Below, piece after piece: positions 18,701-26,421 of a stretch of DNA of 64,000 nucleotides. Source of the stretch: Desertifilum tharense IPPAS B-1220. GTDB taxonomy: Bacteria > Cyanobacteriota > Cyanobacteriia > Cyanobacteriales > Desertifilaceae. The position numbers and the translations under genes are program-made. The notes beneath the pieces are model-generated. The model had not been told where the DNA came from. It saw nothing but the letters and a program-made list of their open reading frames with translations, and searched no databases. The stretch spans positions 1-64,000 of the forward strand of contig NZ_MJGC01000016.1 in the NCBI RefSeq assembly GCF_001746915.1. Direction: 5' to 3'. Numbering within the stretch: the stretch's first letter is position 1; each line of letters begins with the position of its first letter.

Positions 18701-19234
18701 TTGATTGGTGATTTTTTGAGGTTTGCCGCTTTCTATTTCAACTTTCCAGTCTACTAACTGGCGTACAAAGTCAGGCGCGTGCTTGCTCGGCCAAAACAGT
18801 TCGGCCCCATTGGCTAACGCACGGGCAATTGTCCAAGCCAGGGGTTCTCGTTGGCTGGTGGCTACGGCTCTTAGTAACCCCTGTTCGGGTAAACTCTCCT
18901 CAATAGCGGCAACTTCAGCACTTTCTTCCCCAAACGCCCGATGTGCGATCGCCAACGCTTCCCGCCGTACTCCAGAATTTTCGGGCGCACACAAACACGC
19001 CAAATACTGAGCAAATGCTGATTTTCCGGTTCCATAAACCCCGGTCATTGTCCAAGCGCGGTGAGCATTCGGATTCTTTAAGGCTAATAAAATCCGCCGC
19101 AAAGCATCGGTTGAGCGTTCCGTCGGAACGTAGCCTTGAACTGCATCTGCTCGGTTAAAGTCTCGTTCTAAGTTGACTGAACGATAGTAACGACGATGGA
19201 GTTCAAAATAGGCGGATAGGGGTTTGCCCGTCAC
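15722..19234 (-). CDS. sspC: SspC-like large P-loop ATPase
   Basis: 1170 residues. Walker A GVYGTGKSAFAQ (65-76) and Walker B FLIVDELGKS (196-205) mark an AAA-like NTPase at the N-terminus; the rest is a long helical region without catalytic motifs that I know. SspC is the ATPase of the single-strand DNA phosphorothioation complex, thought to work with SspB (nickase) and SspD. It starts with GTG behind a strong AAGGAG, and that Shine-Dalgarno lies over the end of sspB, ten bases upstream. Several HIP1 sites within the gene show it has resided in a cyanobacterial genome for a long time. Confidence 0.85.
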   Translation of the reverse strand: MTGKPLSAYFELHRRYYRSVNLERDFNRADAVQGYVPTERSTDALRRILLALKNPNAHRAWTMTGVYGTGKSAFAQYLACLCAPENSGVRREALAIAHRAFGEESAEVAAIEESLPEQGLLRAVATSQREPLAWTIARALANGAELFWPSKHAPDFVRQLVDWKVEIESGKPQKITNQQVMTALQQMVEAANVSVFLIVDELGKSLEYAARHQGTEDLYLLQQIAELRLKAKHQVYFLGILHQSFAGYSERLAAVEQGEWSKIEGRFESILFAESPSQMTRLIAQAIDRTQADPVGLVIRDRAQEWFEVLQPLSAENEISEKVLANAYPFHPIAALVLPLLCTRYAQNDRSLFTFLTSDETYAFPQFLKSEMLIGDRIPTLKLHQLYDYFVESVTGLASRINLQRWVEIQGLIQDARDKDPDVLKVLKTIGILNLVTTTGVLRATRQLVTLALCNQANDLTEQKHWDNVIKTLQQRGLITYRSQLDELRIWEGSDFNVEAAIYSLLEQDRTPLAELLSTIRPLKPLVAERHYTKTGTLRYFEQQYIDSFTQLSALRCSTASYDGLIAYWMDASSPEQIPAQTVEGKPLIVVSTTKLDLLKSRAQEFLALSTIQKKAPELQNDGVARREVRQRLVEAERLLDETLSQAFNWVDGQNNCWIKGQPQEIRQARIFQSNLSDLCDRTYPQGLVLDNELINRRELTSQGAKARRVLIEAMLEHGNQERLALEGYGPEVAIYYSVLEATGIHGSENGEWGFYPPRQESGVARVWQAIEDFCLEAKEEQRSLDLLYQQLEQPPYGVKQGAIPILLTALLLYHIDDIGVYKDGTFIPILGSEHFELLVKDPARFSVKYFEIVGLRSQVFKELEAILKSPKSQMPLGIRNTTLLGVTKPLFQFVKKLPAYTLKTKRLSSEAQAVLQTLQKAQEPDELLFTSLPQACGLSAINTEDADDGTTAKLLRKKLVQALQEIQTAYERLLSTSKSRLHDAFGIRSDESNLRKDLGVRASYLVGQCVERLLKSFALAAVDETKTDAEWLAALIMIVADKPAESWTDEDVTGFEVKLSDLARRFKNLEALQTAVAAKGKQGFEARKITVTRPDGEETNQMVWFDNEQKDRIESLSEEILGTLSKEDTQLQQAVVAKLIERVLGTIPQDQLAQMRDKQQNQKYEQKNS

Positions 19235-19244
19235 GTTTTCTCCT

Positions 19245-20150
19245 TCATGCTCTCTGGTAATAATGGTTGAGGATTGCTTCTGCTAATTCTAATGGTTCCT
19301 CCTCAAAGAAGAATTCCAGCTTACCAGCTACGTCAGAAATGCCTAACTGCTTAAATTGACGAGCCGTTCCTTCAATCGCTTCGCCAATGGCGCTTTCAGT
19401 CAGCCGAAAGACTAAGCCCGGACTTCCAGGGTCATACAACAGTTTAGCTAAGGGAATACGGCGTGCTGTCGGGTTAAACCGATGGCTGTGGTGGAGGCAG
19501 GCATAAACAATGATTTCAAAGGGCAGGGTGGGTTTATAGCCAATCCGAAACGTATAATGACGGCTATCCCCGGCGGTGTGAATCAGTCCTAGCTGAGTAA
19601 ACGGACAATCCAGCGATTCTTCACCCCCATTGGATTTAGCAGGCTGCTCGACATACATTTTGAGCAGGCAGCTTACATCCTTCTTGAGAGATGAATCGGC
19701 GATTCGAGGGATGATGCGATCGCGATAGTCGCAAAGCTGGTAGAACAACTCCTCAAAGGTAAATTCCACCGGGCGAAAAGCGTTAAAGGTAAAATCCCAA
19801 GCGGTAGCTGAACAAGGAGCTTCTAGGAGTTTCCAATGCAGGAGCCACAGGGAAGCCGGATCTTCTAGGTAAGTGTCCCAACCGTTCTCGCCTAGGAGTT
19901 GTTGACCAAACTCGGTGGGTTCGTCATCTTGGAGTAACTTAAACGCCGCTTCCCAATAGCGCAGCGATCGCACCATGTTTTTCCCGATGCCCAATTGCAC
20001 GGTAGCATCGTCTCGTAGGAAAACTTGGCTATCCTCAAGAGCGCGATCAAATCCTTTTTTTAGCCAGCCAAACCGGGGATGAAAGGTTTCATGACGAGCA
20101 AAAACACCCTTCTCCACCGTGGCGCTACTGATATTGATTCCTAGAGTCAT
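19245..20150 (-). CDS. sspB: SspB-like DUF4007 protein (DNA nickase of phosphorothioation)
   Basis: 301 residues. The family hallmark FARHETFHPRFGWLKKG spans residues 17-33, followed by DDATVQLGIGKNMV and a helical C-terminal half. DUF4007 proteins next to sspC and sspD are the SspB subunits, which nick one strand so that sulfur can be inserted at a defined motif. This is the first gene of the operon. The 163-base spacer upstream (20151-20313) should contain the promoter; I saw no clear operator in it. Confidence 0.9.
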   Translation of the reverse strand: MTLGINISSATVEKGVFARHETFHPRFGWLKKGFDRALEDSQVFLRDDATVQLGIGKNMVRSLRYWEAAFKLLQDDEPTEFGQQLLGENGWDTYLEDPASLWLLHWKLLEAPCSATAWDFTFNAFRPVEFTFEELFYQLCDYRDRIIPRIADSSLKKDVSCLLKMYVEQPAKSNGGEESLDCPFTQLGLIHTAGDSRHYTFRIGYKPTLPFEIIVYACLHHSHRFNPTARRIPLAKLLYDPGSPGLVFRLTESAIGEAIEGTARQFKQLGISDVAGKLEFFFEEEPLELAEAILNHYYQRA

Positions 20151-20313
20151 CTGCTGAACTCATACTTTTCACTTCATCGCAGTCCAACTCTAGGGTACGC
20201 AACTCTAAAGCGCTTATACCCTAAAGTCTCCATAATTTTTTACTATCAAAGCTGGCGATGACGCTAATGAGCGCCCCCGGCTTAGGGTCAACCCAACATT
20301 ATAAGGTTCTGAA

Positions 20314-20874
20314 TTAACGGGGACGCACAAAAATTTGAGTAAAGTAATATTCTCCCCTGGCATTTCTGGCAATGCCAATTCCTGTTAAAGAGTAATTCCC
20401 GGTCATGTTTCTTTGATGACCTGAACTTCTAATCCAACCTTGAACGGCTTGTTCGATTGGGTTAGCATGACCGAAGTTGTAAGCAACATTTTCTGCAACT
20501 TGGCTGTAGGGAACTTGCTGCGCGATCGCACTAAATCGCTGTTGCGATCCCCCATGACCAAAAGCAACGCCCCCAGACGCCATATTCTGGGAGTGAGTGC
20601 GAGCAAGTTGGCTCATGCGATCGTCGAGTTGCAGCGGTTGCAAGCCTTGGGTTTGGCGATACGCGTTCACTTGTTGATGCAAGGCTTGTTCCAACGCTAC
20701 GATATCTGTTTGAGCCATTAAATTTTCATTTCCCGGTCTATTCTGTCTAACTTGACCAACCCTAAATCTCCCAACGGTTTCCAACGTCTGCGAATGCACG
20801 GTTTGGGCGTTCAAAGTTGCGCCCATCGCAGCCAAGCCAGCACTCAATAAAAGCACTAAATAAGACCGTTTCAT
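20314..20874 (-). CDS. Secreted CAP/SCP-domain protein
   Basis: 186 residues. A signal peptide (MKRSYLVLLLSAGLAAMGATLNAQ) precedes about 35 linker residues and one CAP domain (cysteine-rich secretory/antigen 5/PR-1 fold; YkwD group): the helix VNAYRQTQGLQPL, LARTHSQNMASGG, FGHGG, ENVAYNFG and WIRSSGHQRNMTGNYSLTGIGIA. The two His and Glu of the CAP cavity are present. Function of bacterial CAP proteins is not settled. Monocistronic, with its own spacer on both sides. Confidence 0.88.
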   Translation of the reverse strand: MKRSYLVLLLSAGLAAMGATLNAQTVHSQTLETVGRFRVGQVRQNRPGNENLMAQTDIVALEQALHQQVNAYRQTQGLQPLQLDDRMSQLARTHSQNMASGGVAFGHGGSQQRFSAIAQQVPYSQVAENVAYNFGHANPIEQAVQGWIRSSGHQRNMTGNYSLTGIGIARNARGEYYFTQIFVRPR

Positions 20875-20915
20875 GGCTAAAAAATTGCTAGTTTAATTTC
20901 AAATTATAGCATATT

Positions 20916-21521
20916 TTAAGCCAGAATTAAATCATCTAAACGCAACTGTAACTCAGGAAAGAGTTGAGAAGAAATTAGCTCTCCTAATCGATATTGTTGT
21001 TGCTGGTAAATGCCATTCACTAATTGATAGACGGTTAAAGTCGGTTGCTTGGGATTGCCGATAAATTGCAAGCCACCCAACCCCCGAAAATCCACAATCC
21101 AGTATTCAGGAATATTCAAAAAAGCATATTCTTCAACTTTCCTGGCGTAATCATCTTGCCAATTACTACTCACAACTTCAGCAACCAGTTGAATCGTCTT
21201 GCCGTTACAAACTACGGGTTCTGTTTGCCAAAGCGGTTCTTTACTGAGTTCAGCTTTATTTAAAACAATGACATCAGGACGTAGCGCTGTCGCTTGGGTA
21301 GATAAAGGTTTTATTAAACAATTCTTAGGGATTATCCAGTTTAGGTTAGAACGGAAAATTTCAACATAAATTCTACCGGCAATACTTCCAGCCACGGCTT
21401 CATGAGGTCCTGTGGGTTCCCTATCCCTCAATTCTCCGTCAATAAGTTCGTAGCGCGTATTTTCTCCATATTGAGCGATAAATTGCTCAAAACTTAGGGT
21501 TTGAGGGGGAGTGTAAGTCAT
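20916..21521 (-). CDS. Uma2 family (DUF820) endonuclease-fold protein
   Basis: 201 residues from the ATG at 21521 (a farther ATG at 21557 adds 12 residues). Pattern: TLSFEQFIAQYG, TRYELIDGELRD, LVAEVVSSNWQDDYARKVEEYAFLN and IPEYWIVDF, with the predicted ExK-type catalytic set. It differs clearly from the copy at 8402-8977, so the two are not a recent duplication. Confidence 0.83.
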   Translation of the reverse strand: MTYTPPQTLSFEQFIAQYGENTRYELIDGELRDREPTGPHEAVAGSIAGRIYVEIFRSNLNWIIPKNCLIKPLSTQATALRPDVIVLNKAELSKEPLWQTEPVVCNGKTIQLVAEVVSSNWQDDYARKVEEYAFLNIPEYWIVDFRGLGGLQFIGNPKQPTLTVYQLVNGIYQQQQYRLGELISSQLFPELQLRLDDLILA

Positions 21522-21582
21522 ATGAGATAGAGGTTTGAGGGGGTGATTCTCGCTCAAAGCGATCCGCCTAAGCGGAATTGCG

Positions 21583-22278
21583 CTAATCCTCCTCGATTTT
21601 AAATCCTTCTATTTCTCGGACGACGCGAGCTTTACTGGCGATTAGGTGAGCGTCAATGGCAGCTTTTGCGGCTTCAGGATTGCCAGATGCGATCGCCTCA
21701 TAAATCTGGCGGTGTTCTAAGCGAATATCCAATACTTCTGGGTTGCGGTGCAAAGTTTGAATTCGCAACAGCGCCATCGCATCAAATACCCGATCCAGCA
21801 GCGTCACCAAACAGCGATTTCCCGAACTTTCCGCAATTAGGTGATGAAATTGATAGTCTAAATCTAAAAGCTGGAACTCATTTTTCTCGCTTGCGGATTG
21901 ATTGGCTAGCTTCTCCGCTTGCACCACATAATTTAATAAGCTTTTTAACTGCTGCTTAGTCGCATTTTGGCAAGCACCCGTCACCGAAAGCGCTTCGAGA
22001 GCAAGGCGACAATCATAAAGCTGTACCGCATCGGTACTCGAAATCGTGGTAACGCGCAACCCTCCCCCTAAATCTGCCGTCACTAACCCCTCTTGCTGAA
22101 GCTGGCGCAAGGCTTCTCGTAAGGGGGTGCGGCTCACCTGAAAGCGTTGTGCTAACTGGGTTTCCACCAAGCGATCGCCCGGAGCTAAGGCACCCGAAAA
22201 GATACTGGCGCGCAAAGCTTGATAGGCTTGAGCGTGTAGCGGCTTACCACGTTGAATCGGTTGGGGAGAAAGTGCCAA
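21583..22278 (-). CDS. GntR-family (FadR/FCD subfamily) transcriptional regulator
   Basis: 231 residues. The N-terminal winged helix-turn-helix (about 12-80) has the GntR signature: HAQAYQALRASIFSGALAPGDRL, LAQRFQVSRTPLREALRQL and EEGLV. The C-terminal FCD helical domain (about 90-220) has the metal-ligand pattern DLDYQFHHLIAESSGN...EHRQIYEAIASGNPEAA. Such proteins respond to organic acids or sugar acids. No metabolic operon is adjacent, so the target is not evident. Confidence 0.9.
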   Translation of the reverse strand: MALSPQPIQRGKPLHAQAYQALRASIFSGALAPGDRLVETQLAQRFQVSRTPLREALRQLQQEGLVTADLGGGLRVTTISSTDAVQLYDCRLALEALSVTGACQNATKQQLKSLLNYVVQAEKLANQSASEKNEFQLLDLDYQFHHLIAESSGNRCLVTLLDRVFDAMALLRIQTLHRNPEVLDIRLEHRQIYEAIASGNPEAAKAAIDAHLIASKARVVREIEGFKIEED

Positions 22279-22407
22279 GGGTGTCGATCCTTTAAATCAA
22301 AGTCAAAAACCAGACCTATATTTGTTCAGTTCGTTGACTTGTGTTGATAGCATCCATTTTACCCAAGTGTTGCGCGGATGCCCCATTTTGCAATGCTTGA
22401 AGGCAAA

Positions 22408-23196
22408 TTATTGCACAATTTTCATCTCATTAATAATCGTTTCCTGGCGAGTTTTGCCACAGGGTTCGATGCTTTGGCAGTCGTTCACATTCGCTTCGGT
22501 ATAGCTTAAACTCACCTTACGATTCAGATATTGGCTGGCATCGGCACAGAGTTCAAAGCTTGCGCCTAGCTGATGTTCGGCGTTATTTTCGTCTAATAAG
22601 GTGGCGTAACACAATAAATCGCCTGTCACTAAGCTTTGCACGGTTCCCACTTGCAGCAAGGATGAAGAAGACGGTGCAGCATTCCCTGTCTGGATGGGAA
22701 GATTAGCAGGACTATTGGCTCGATTGTAGCTGACAGAACCAATTCCTTCACCTCCCGAACCCGCGTCAAAGAAATAGCTAAAGGCATGTTCGCCGCTAGT
22801 TCCGTGCGCTGCCTTGCCAAACTCGTAACTTCCACCTGGCAATTCGCAAACGCCATTTAAGCCTAAGCCGCTAGAGGGTAGGGTAAAGCCTCGACAAGAG
22901 CTAGAAATATCGTTATTGGCTTGATCGATAAATTGTAAATCAATAATTTGGCGGGTGGTGGGATCGTAGCTGTACCAACCTTGCAAGCCTGTGTTTTGGG
23001 AGGTGGCAAATGGCCCAGAGGTGGCGTTAACGTTGAAGTGGACGTAGGCTAGCTCAAAAGGCTGCCGCCTAGCGGGGGTGTTGGGGTTTTCCGCTTGAGG
23101 GGAAGAGGGCGAGTTTCCGGGAGTTTGGCTGGAAACTTGAGCAGCACAGCCAGAGGCGATCGCACTGACTAAGAATAACGCGAATAATCTTTTCAT
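22408..23196 (-). CDS. Predicted lipoprotein of unknown function
   Basis: 262 residues from ATG 23196, which follows GAGGG by ten bases; a longer frame to 23241 is open but lacks support. The N-terminus MKRLFALFLVSAIASGCAAQ is a lipoprotein signal with lipobox ASGC. A Ser/Pro-rich linker follows, then a beta-rich body in two parts (FELAYVHFNVNATSG...; LLQVGTVQSLVTGDLLCYATLLDENN) with paired cysteines. I do not recognise the family. Confidence 0.75.
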   Translation of the reverse strand: MKRLFALFLVSAIASGCAAQVSSQTPGNSPSSPQAENPNTPARRQPFELAYVHFNVNATSGPFATSQNTGLQGWYSYDPTTRQIIDLQFIDQANNDISSSCRGFTLPSSGLGLNGVCELPGGSYEFGKAAHGTSGEHAFSYFFDAGSGGEGIGSVSYNRANSPANLPIQTGNAAPSSSSLLQVGTVQSLVTGDLLCYATLLDENNAEHQLGASFELCADASQYLNRKVSLSYTEANVNDCQSIEPCGKTRQETIINEMKIVQ

Positions 23197-23357
23197 GATG
23201 GGTTGCCCTCGGCGAAACGTTGTCAAGCTCTGTTGTTGCACACCCTAACACTGGAAAATTTTGCAAGCTCTAGAAGGCTGTGACACTTAGATTTTCGGCG
23301 CTTTTCCCGTTTTCAATGGCTGAGTTCAACTAGCCTGCGGATGCAGGCTATGTGCGA

Positions 23358-23648
23358 TTATTTGCTGCCGTAATAAAAGGCGATTTCTTTTTCTTTGAGC
23401 GGCGCAAAGTCAGCAGCCATCAGCATTTCATCGAGTTCAACCTGGGGGATATGCTTGGCTCCAATCCGCACAATCCGCGATCGCATGGTATTGGAAACCC
23501 CGCTGCGCTGCCTTCCCGCTTCTAGACCCATAACTTGATGATAGAGTTCCAGTTTGGCGGCTGGAATAGGGGAACCATCAAGATCGATCCCTTTGGCGAT
23601 CGCTTCATCAACCGCATCTGCTCCAAGTTTCTGCTGCTCAGACATCAC
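23358..23648 (-). CDS. Conserved-looking hypothetical protein, 96 residues
   Basis: Soluble, mostly helical, with a 10-residue beta-like centre (RIVRIGAKHIP) and a YYGSK tail. It begins MMSEQQKLGADAVDEAIAKGIDLDG. No motif known to me; normal codon use and a central HIP1 site suggest a real gene. It stands alone upstream of a repeat-rich spacer. Confidence 0.65.
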   Translation of the reverse strand: MMSEQQKLGADAVDEAIAKGIDLDGSPIPAAKLELYHQVMGLEAGRQRSGVSNTMRSRIVRIGAKHIPQVELDEMLMAADFAPLKEKEIAFYYGSK

Positions 23649-23684
23649 TAAACCCGATAAGTGAACGCCAGTATTTTATCAGGC

Positions 23685-23837
23685 AGATGGGGGGAAGAAG
23701 GGAGTTAGGGGTTGGGGAAAGAAGGGAGTTGGGAATTGGGAGTTAGGGGTTGGGGAAAGAAGGGAGTTGGGAATTGGGAGTTAGGGGTTGGGGAAAGAAG
23801 GGAGTTGGGAATTGGGAGTTAGGGGTTGGGGAAGAAG
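23685..23837. repeat. 38-bp tandem repeat of the G-rich heptamer family
   Basis: Three near-identical 38-base units, each GGGAGTT-GGGAATT-GGGAGTT-AGGGGTT-GGGGAAAGAA, with partial units on both sides. This lies in the 420-base spacer 23649-24069, which also holds a palindrome pair and a second kind of heptamer repeat. Confidence 0.9.
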
Positions 23838-23865
23838 AGGATTAAACGCTTAGGGGAAAAGGATT

Positions 23866-23935
23866 TCAGTCCATTTTAATGGACTTTAGCTATTAGCCCG
23901 GAACTTGAGTTCCGGGCGGGCGAACGCTACTTACT
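23866..23935. repeat. REP-like double palindrome
   Basis: AGTCCATTTTAATGGACT (23868-23885, 8-bp stem) is followed ten bases on by GCCCGGAACT-TG-AGTTCCGGGC (23896-23917, 10-bp stem, 2-base loop). Similar paired hairpins occur as dispersed intergenic elements in cyanobacterial genomes, in some cases near IS200/IS605-type ends. No transposase is present here. Confidence 0.6.
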
Positions 23936-24009
23936 AAAAATGGTGCAATATCTAAGTTGACGCGATCCTCAAAACTCCGTACTCTTTTCTAACTCAGAAC
24001 TCGGAACTC

Positions 24010-24095
24010 CCTTCCCCCCACTTTCTTCACTCGGAACTCGGAACTCGGAACTCGGAACTCCCTTTCCACTCAGCACTCAGCACTCAGCACTAAAA
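24010..24095. repeat. Heptamer repeats (ACTCGGA)n and (ACTCAGC)n at the coaBC 3' end
   Basis: ACTCGGA repeats (24014-24058) run into CACTCAGCACTCAGC repeats (24066-24090). The second array overlaps the coaBC stop codon, so the last residues of CoaBC (LSAEC) are encoded by repeat units. Confidence 0.8.
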
Positions 24096-25317
24096 CAAAG
24101 TCCCAGAGTTCGTGGGCCATTTTCAGCTTGCTGCAAGCGGGGACGTTTTGCTGTCTTCCGGTTCGATCGAGAAAGACGGCTTGGTTGGTATCGCTGCCAA
24201 AACCGCTATCGGGGCGATCGATGGGGTTGGCTGCGATCGCATCTAGGTTTTTTTGGTGCAACTTTTCTCTGGCAGGCTTGACAAAATCACCTGTTTGTGC
24301 AGCAAAGCCAATTAAGCATTGATGGGATTGTTTGCGGCGACCTAATTCTGCGGCGATATCTGGAACTGGGGCTAAGGTGAGGGCATCGGGTAATAGTTTT
24401 TTGGGTAACTTTTGGTTGACGTATTCGGCTGGCTTGACATCGGCAACGGCGGCAGCCATCACGATAAAATCAGCTTCGGTGTAATAAGTTAGGATCGCTT
24501 CCTGCATTTGCGCCGCACTCACTACGGGAACGGTTTGCAAGCCGGGAGGGAGAGGAACGCTTAGGGGAGTATGCACTAACGTTACAGTTGCGCCGCGATG
24601 TAAGGCGGCTTGGGCGACGGCGACGCCCATTTTCCCGGTGGAAGGGTTGCCCAAAAAGCGCACGGGGTCGAAGTGTTCTCGCGTTCCCCCAGCACTAATT
24701 AGCACTCGCTTTCCCGATAGGTCGCGTTTACCCTGAGTATGCAGTAAAGACTCTAAATGCGCGCCGATCTCTTCGGGTTCGGCCATCCGCCCTGCGCCGA
24801 TGCGATCGCACGCGAGCAAGCCCACCCCCATCCCGGTACTATGGATGCGGGGATTTTCCCGAAACTTCTGCCAATTCTGCTGAACGGAAGGTTGCTCCCA
24901 CATATCCGTATTCATGGCCGGAGCCAGTAAAATCGGACAGGTAGAGGCTAAAACGGTATTGGTTAATAAATTATCTGCTAGCCCATAGGTCAGTTTAGCC
25001 AGCGTGTTCGCTGTTAGCGGGGCAATTAAAAAAATATCCGCCCACTCGCCTAAACGAATGTGTAGCGGACGCCCTTGCATGGGCTGCCAAAAGTCTTTAT
25101 CGGTGTAAGCCGGACGGCGGCTGAGGGTGGCAAAGGTCAGCGGGGAAATAAACTCGCAGGCCGCCTCAGTTAAGATAACTTGAACCTCAATCCCCGATTT
25201 TGCTAAAGCAGAGACGATCTCACATACCTTATAGGCAGCAATACCGCCTGTAACGCCAACCAGAACGCGAGGGAAATGTCGGTTAGAATCGGGTTCATCT
25301 TCGCCGTTAGGCTTCAT
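24070..25317 (-). CDS. coaBC: Bifunctional CoaBC (phosphopantothenoylcysteine decarboxylase/synthase)
   Basis: 415 residues. The N-terminal flavoprotein CoaC half shows [14 protein letters not shown], the active-site histidine in [27 protein letters not shown] and the substrate loop PAMNTDMW. The CoaB half starts with [18 protein letters not shown] and contains NPSTGKMG and AAAVADVKP. The enzyme performs two steps of coenzyme A synthesis from 4'-phosphopantothenate. ATG 25317 overlaps the DUF2555 stop by 11 bases and is the natural start; 13 more residues are possible to 25356. The C-terminus ends in a repeat array (see that entry). Confidence 0.93.
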   Translation of the reverse strand: MKPNGEDEPDSNRHFPRVLVGVTGGIAAYKVCEIVSALAKSGIEVQVILTEAACEFISPLTFATLSRRPAYTDKDFWQPMQGRPLHIRLGEWADIFLIAPLTANTLAKLTYGLADNLLTNTVLASTCPILLAPAMNTDMWEQPSVQQNWQKFRENPRIHSTGMGVGLLACDRIGAGRMAEPEEIGAHLESLLHTQGKRDLSGKRVLISAGGTREHFDPVRFLGNPSTGKMGVAVAQAALHRGATVTLVHTPLSVPLPPGLQTVPVVSAAQMQEAILTYYTEADFIVMAAAVADVKPAEYVNQKLPKKLLPDALTLAPVPDIAAELGRRKQSHQCLIGFAAQTGDFVKPAREKLHQKNLDAIAANPIDRPDSGFGSDTNQAVFLDRTGRQQNVPACSKLKMAHELWDFVLVLSAEC

Positions 25318-25519
25318 CGTAAGCTTCGAGATCCAGCAGGTAAATATAGGGTTCAATTAACTCAGGACGTTGAAAGGCGATCGCTCTGAGCAGGTGCCAG
25401 TCTTCCAACCCCTCAAAAGCGGTACTATATTCATCTTTCTCCAGACGCGCCGCCAGTTGGGCAACATCCGCAGCCGTCATTGTGGCAATTATGCCTGGGG
25501 AAATCGTTGCAGTCACCAT
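25307..25519 (-). CDS. DUF2555 family protein
   Basis: 70 residues: [22 protein letters not shown] then [35 protein letters not shown]. This short helical pattern is the cyanobacterial DUF2555 family, which in many genomes precedes coaBC. The reading frame begins with ATG at 25519; ATG 25480 (MTAADV) is also possible. It overlaps coaBC, which implies joint translation. Function is unknown. Confidence 0.8.
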   Translation of the reverse strand: MVTATISPGIIATMTAADVAQLAARLEKDEYSTAFEGLEDWHLLRAIAFQRPELIEPYIYLLDLEAYDEA

Positions 25520-25726
25520 GACTCGTACCTCAATAACTGTTTTGAGCGTATTGATTGGGTCGCTGGCGGGGAACCAAGGTGGTTCTCTCTACCGGAATGC
25601 TTCAGAGCAATCTCCCCAGCGTGTCAAATTTGAGTTCAATAGACACCGGGAAAATCTCCGTACCATCTTTCTATCTTACCGAAAGACGACCCGATTCCCT
25701 GGTTTTTCGGTACGGAGATCCCAAAT

Positions 25727-26413
25727 TTAAGAGGCGCTTCGCAATTCTTCCTGTAAAACCTCCTGATAGATCGTAGGTAGATATTGAGACATCGAATTGG
25801 TTTCAATGCCATATCCCAAACTGGTCCAAGTTCCGGAAAGCATCCGCAAGACGCGATCGAGTTTTCCTTGTTCTAATAAGGCAGGAATATCTTCACCCCA
25901 AACCCTAGAATCCTTTAACCAGGCATAAACCACAGCATCTTGATATTCGGCTTCAAAGCTGTATTCGTGCCAAAGTCTCATCGCCGTTCGCTGGGGATGA
26001 TAGCGTCTGGCTTGTTCGTGCCAAGTGGTGGTCAAAAATTGGTATCGACCCGCCGCCGTTGTACAATTGCCCGTGTTGGGGCCGGCAACAATCCGAATGC
26101 ACCGATCCGGATGGCGGCTGAGATTTTCCAGATACTGACCCCCATACAGCACCGAATAAGGTCTTCTGACATTCGACTCGCTAGCCGAAATCGTTCGCAT
26201 CAAAGCCCGGATATGGGGATCTCCCCCAGTCATGGCTAGAGGTTGCGGCAGAGACTCATTATAGGATTCAATTGCAGGGGGAATAGAGCGATCGCTTCTA
26301 GGCCGAGGGGTCATCCAGAATAATGTCATGAATCCAACAACAACAGCGCTAGTCACAACAAGATTCGTCAGGGTTGTGGCAACCCCTTGGGAAAACTTCG
26401 ATTTCACAGGCAA
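25727..26413 (-). CDS. Membrane-anchored lambda-lysozyme-like enzyme (GH104 type)
   Basis: 228 residues. One N-terminal membrane segment (about 13-33) is followed by a domain like the lambda endolysin lytic transglycosylase (glycoside hydrolase family 104): ISASESNVRRPYSVLYGGQYLENLSRHPD contains the catalytic Glu after SAS, then TTAAGRYQFLTTTWHEQA, YQDAVVYAWLKD and the ending LSGTWTSLGYG. It should cleave peptidoglycan glycan strands on the periplasmic side. It follows the SDR gene by eight bases, so they share a transcript. The gene is probably an old acquisition from phage now used for wall remodelling; no other phage gene is near. Confidence 0.8.
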   Translation of the reverse strand: MPVKSKFSQGVATTLTNLVVTSAVVVGFMTLFWMTPRPRSDRSIPPAIESYNESLPQPLAMTGGDPHIRALMRTISASESNVRRPYSVLYGGQYLENLSRHPDRCIRIVAGPNTGNCTTAAGRYQFLTTTWHEQARRYHPQRTAMRLWHEYSFEAEYQDAVVYAWLKDSRVWGEDIPALLEQGKLDRVLRMLSGTWTSLGYGIETNSMSQYLPTIYQEVLQEELRSAS

Positions 26414-26421
26414 ACTTCCAG

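Noticed and set aside
9121..20150. BREX, DISARM or Dnd system
   Set aside because: No PglX/PglZ, DrmA-type or DndBE genes; DUF4007 next to SspC and SspD points to Ssp.
8286..20313. Genomic island inserted at tRNA-Ala(CGC)
   Set aside because: I found no repeat of the tRNA 3' end to the right of the operon and no integrase gene.
23685..23837. CRISPR-like regular repeat
   Set aside because: Units are directly tandem with no unique spacers, and no cas gene is present.
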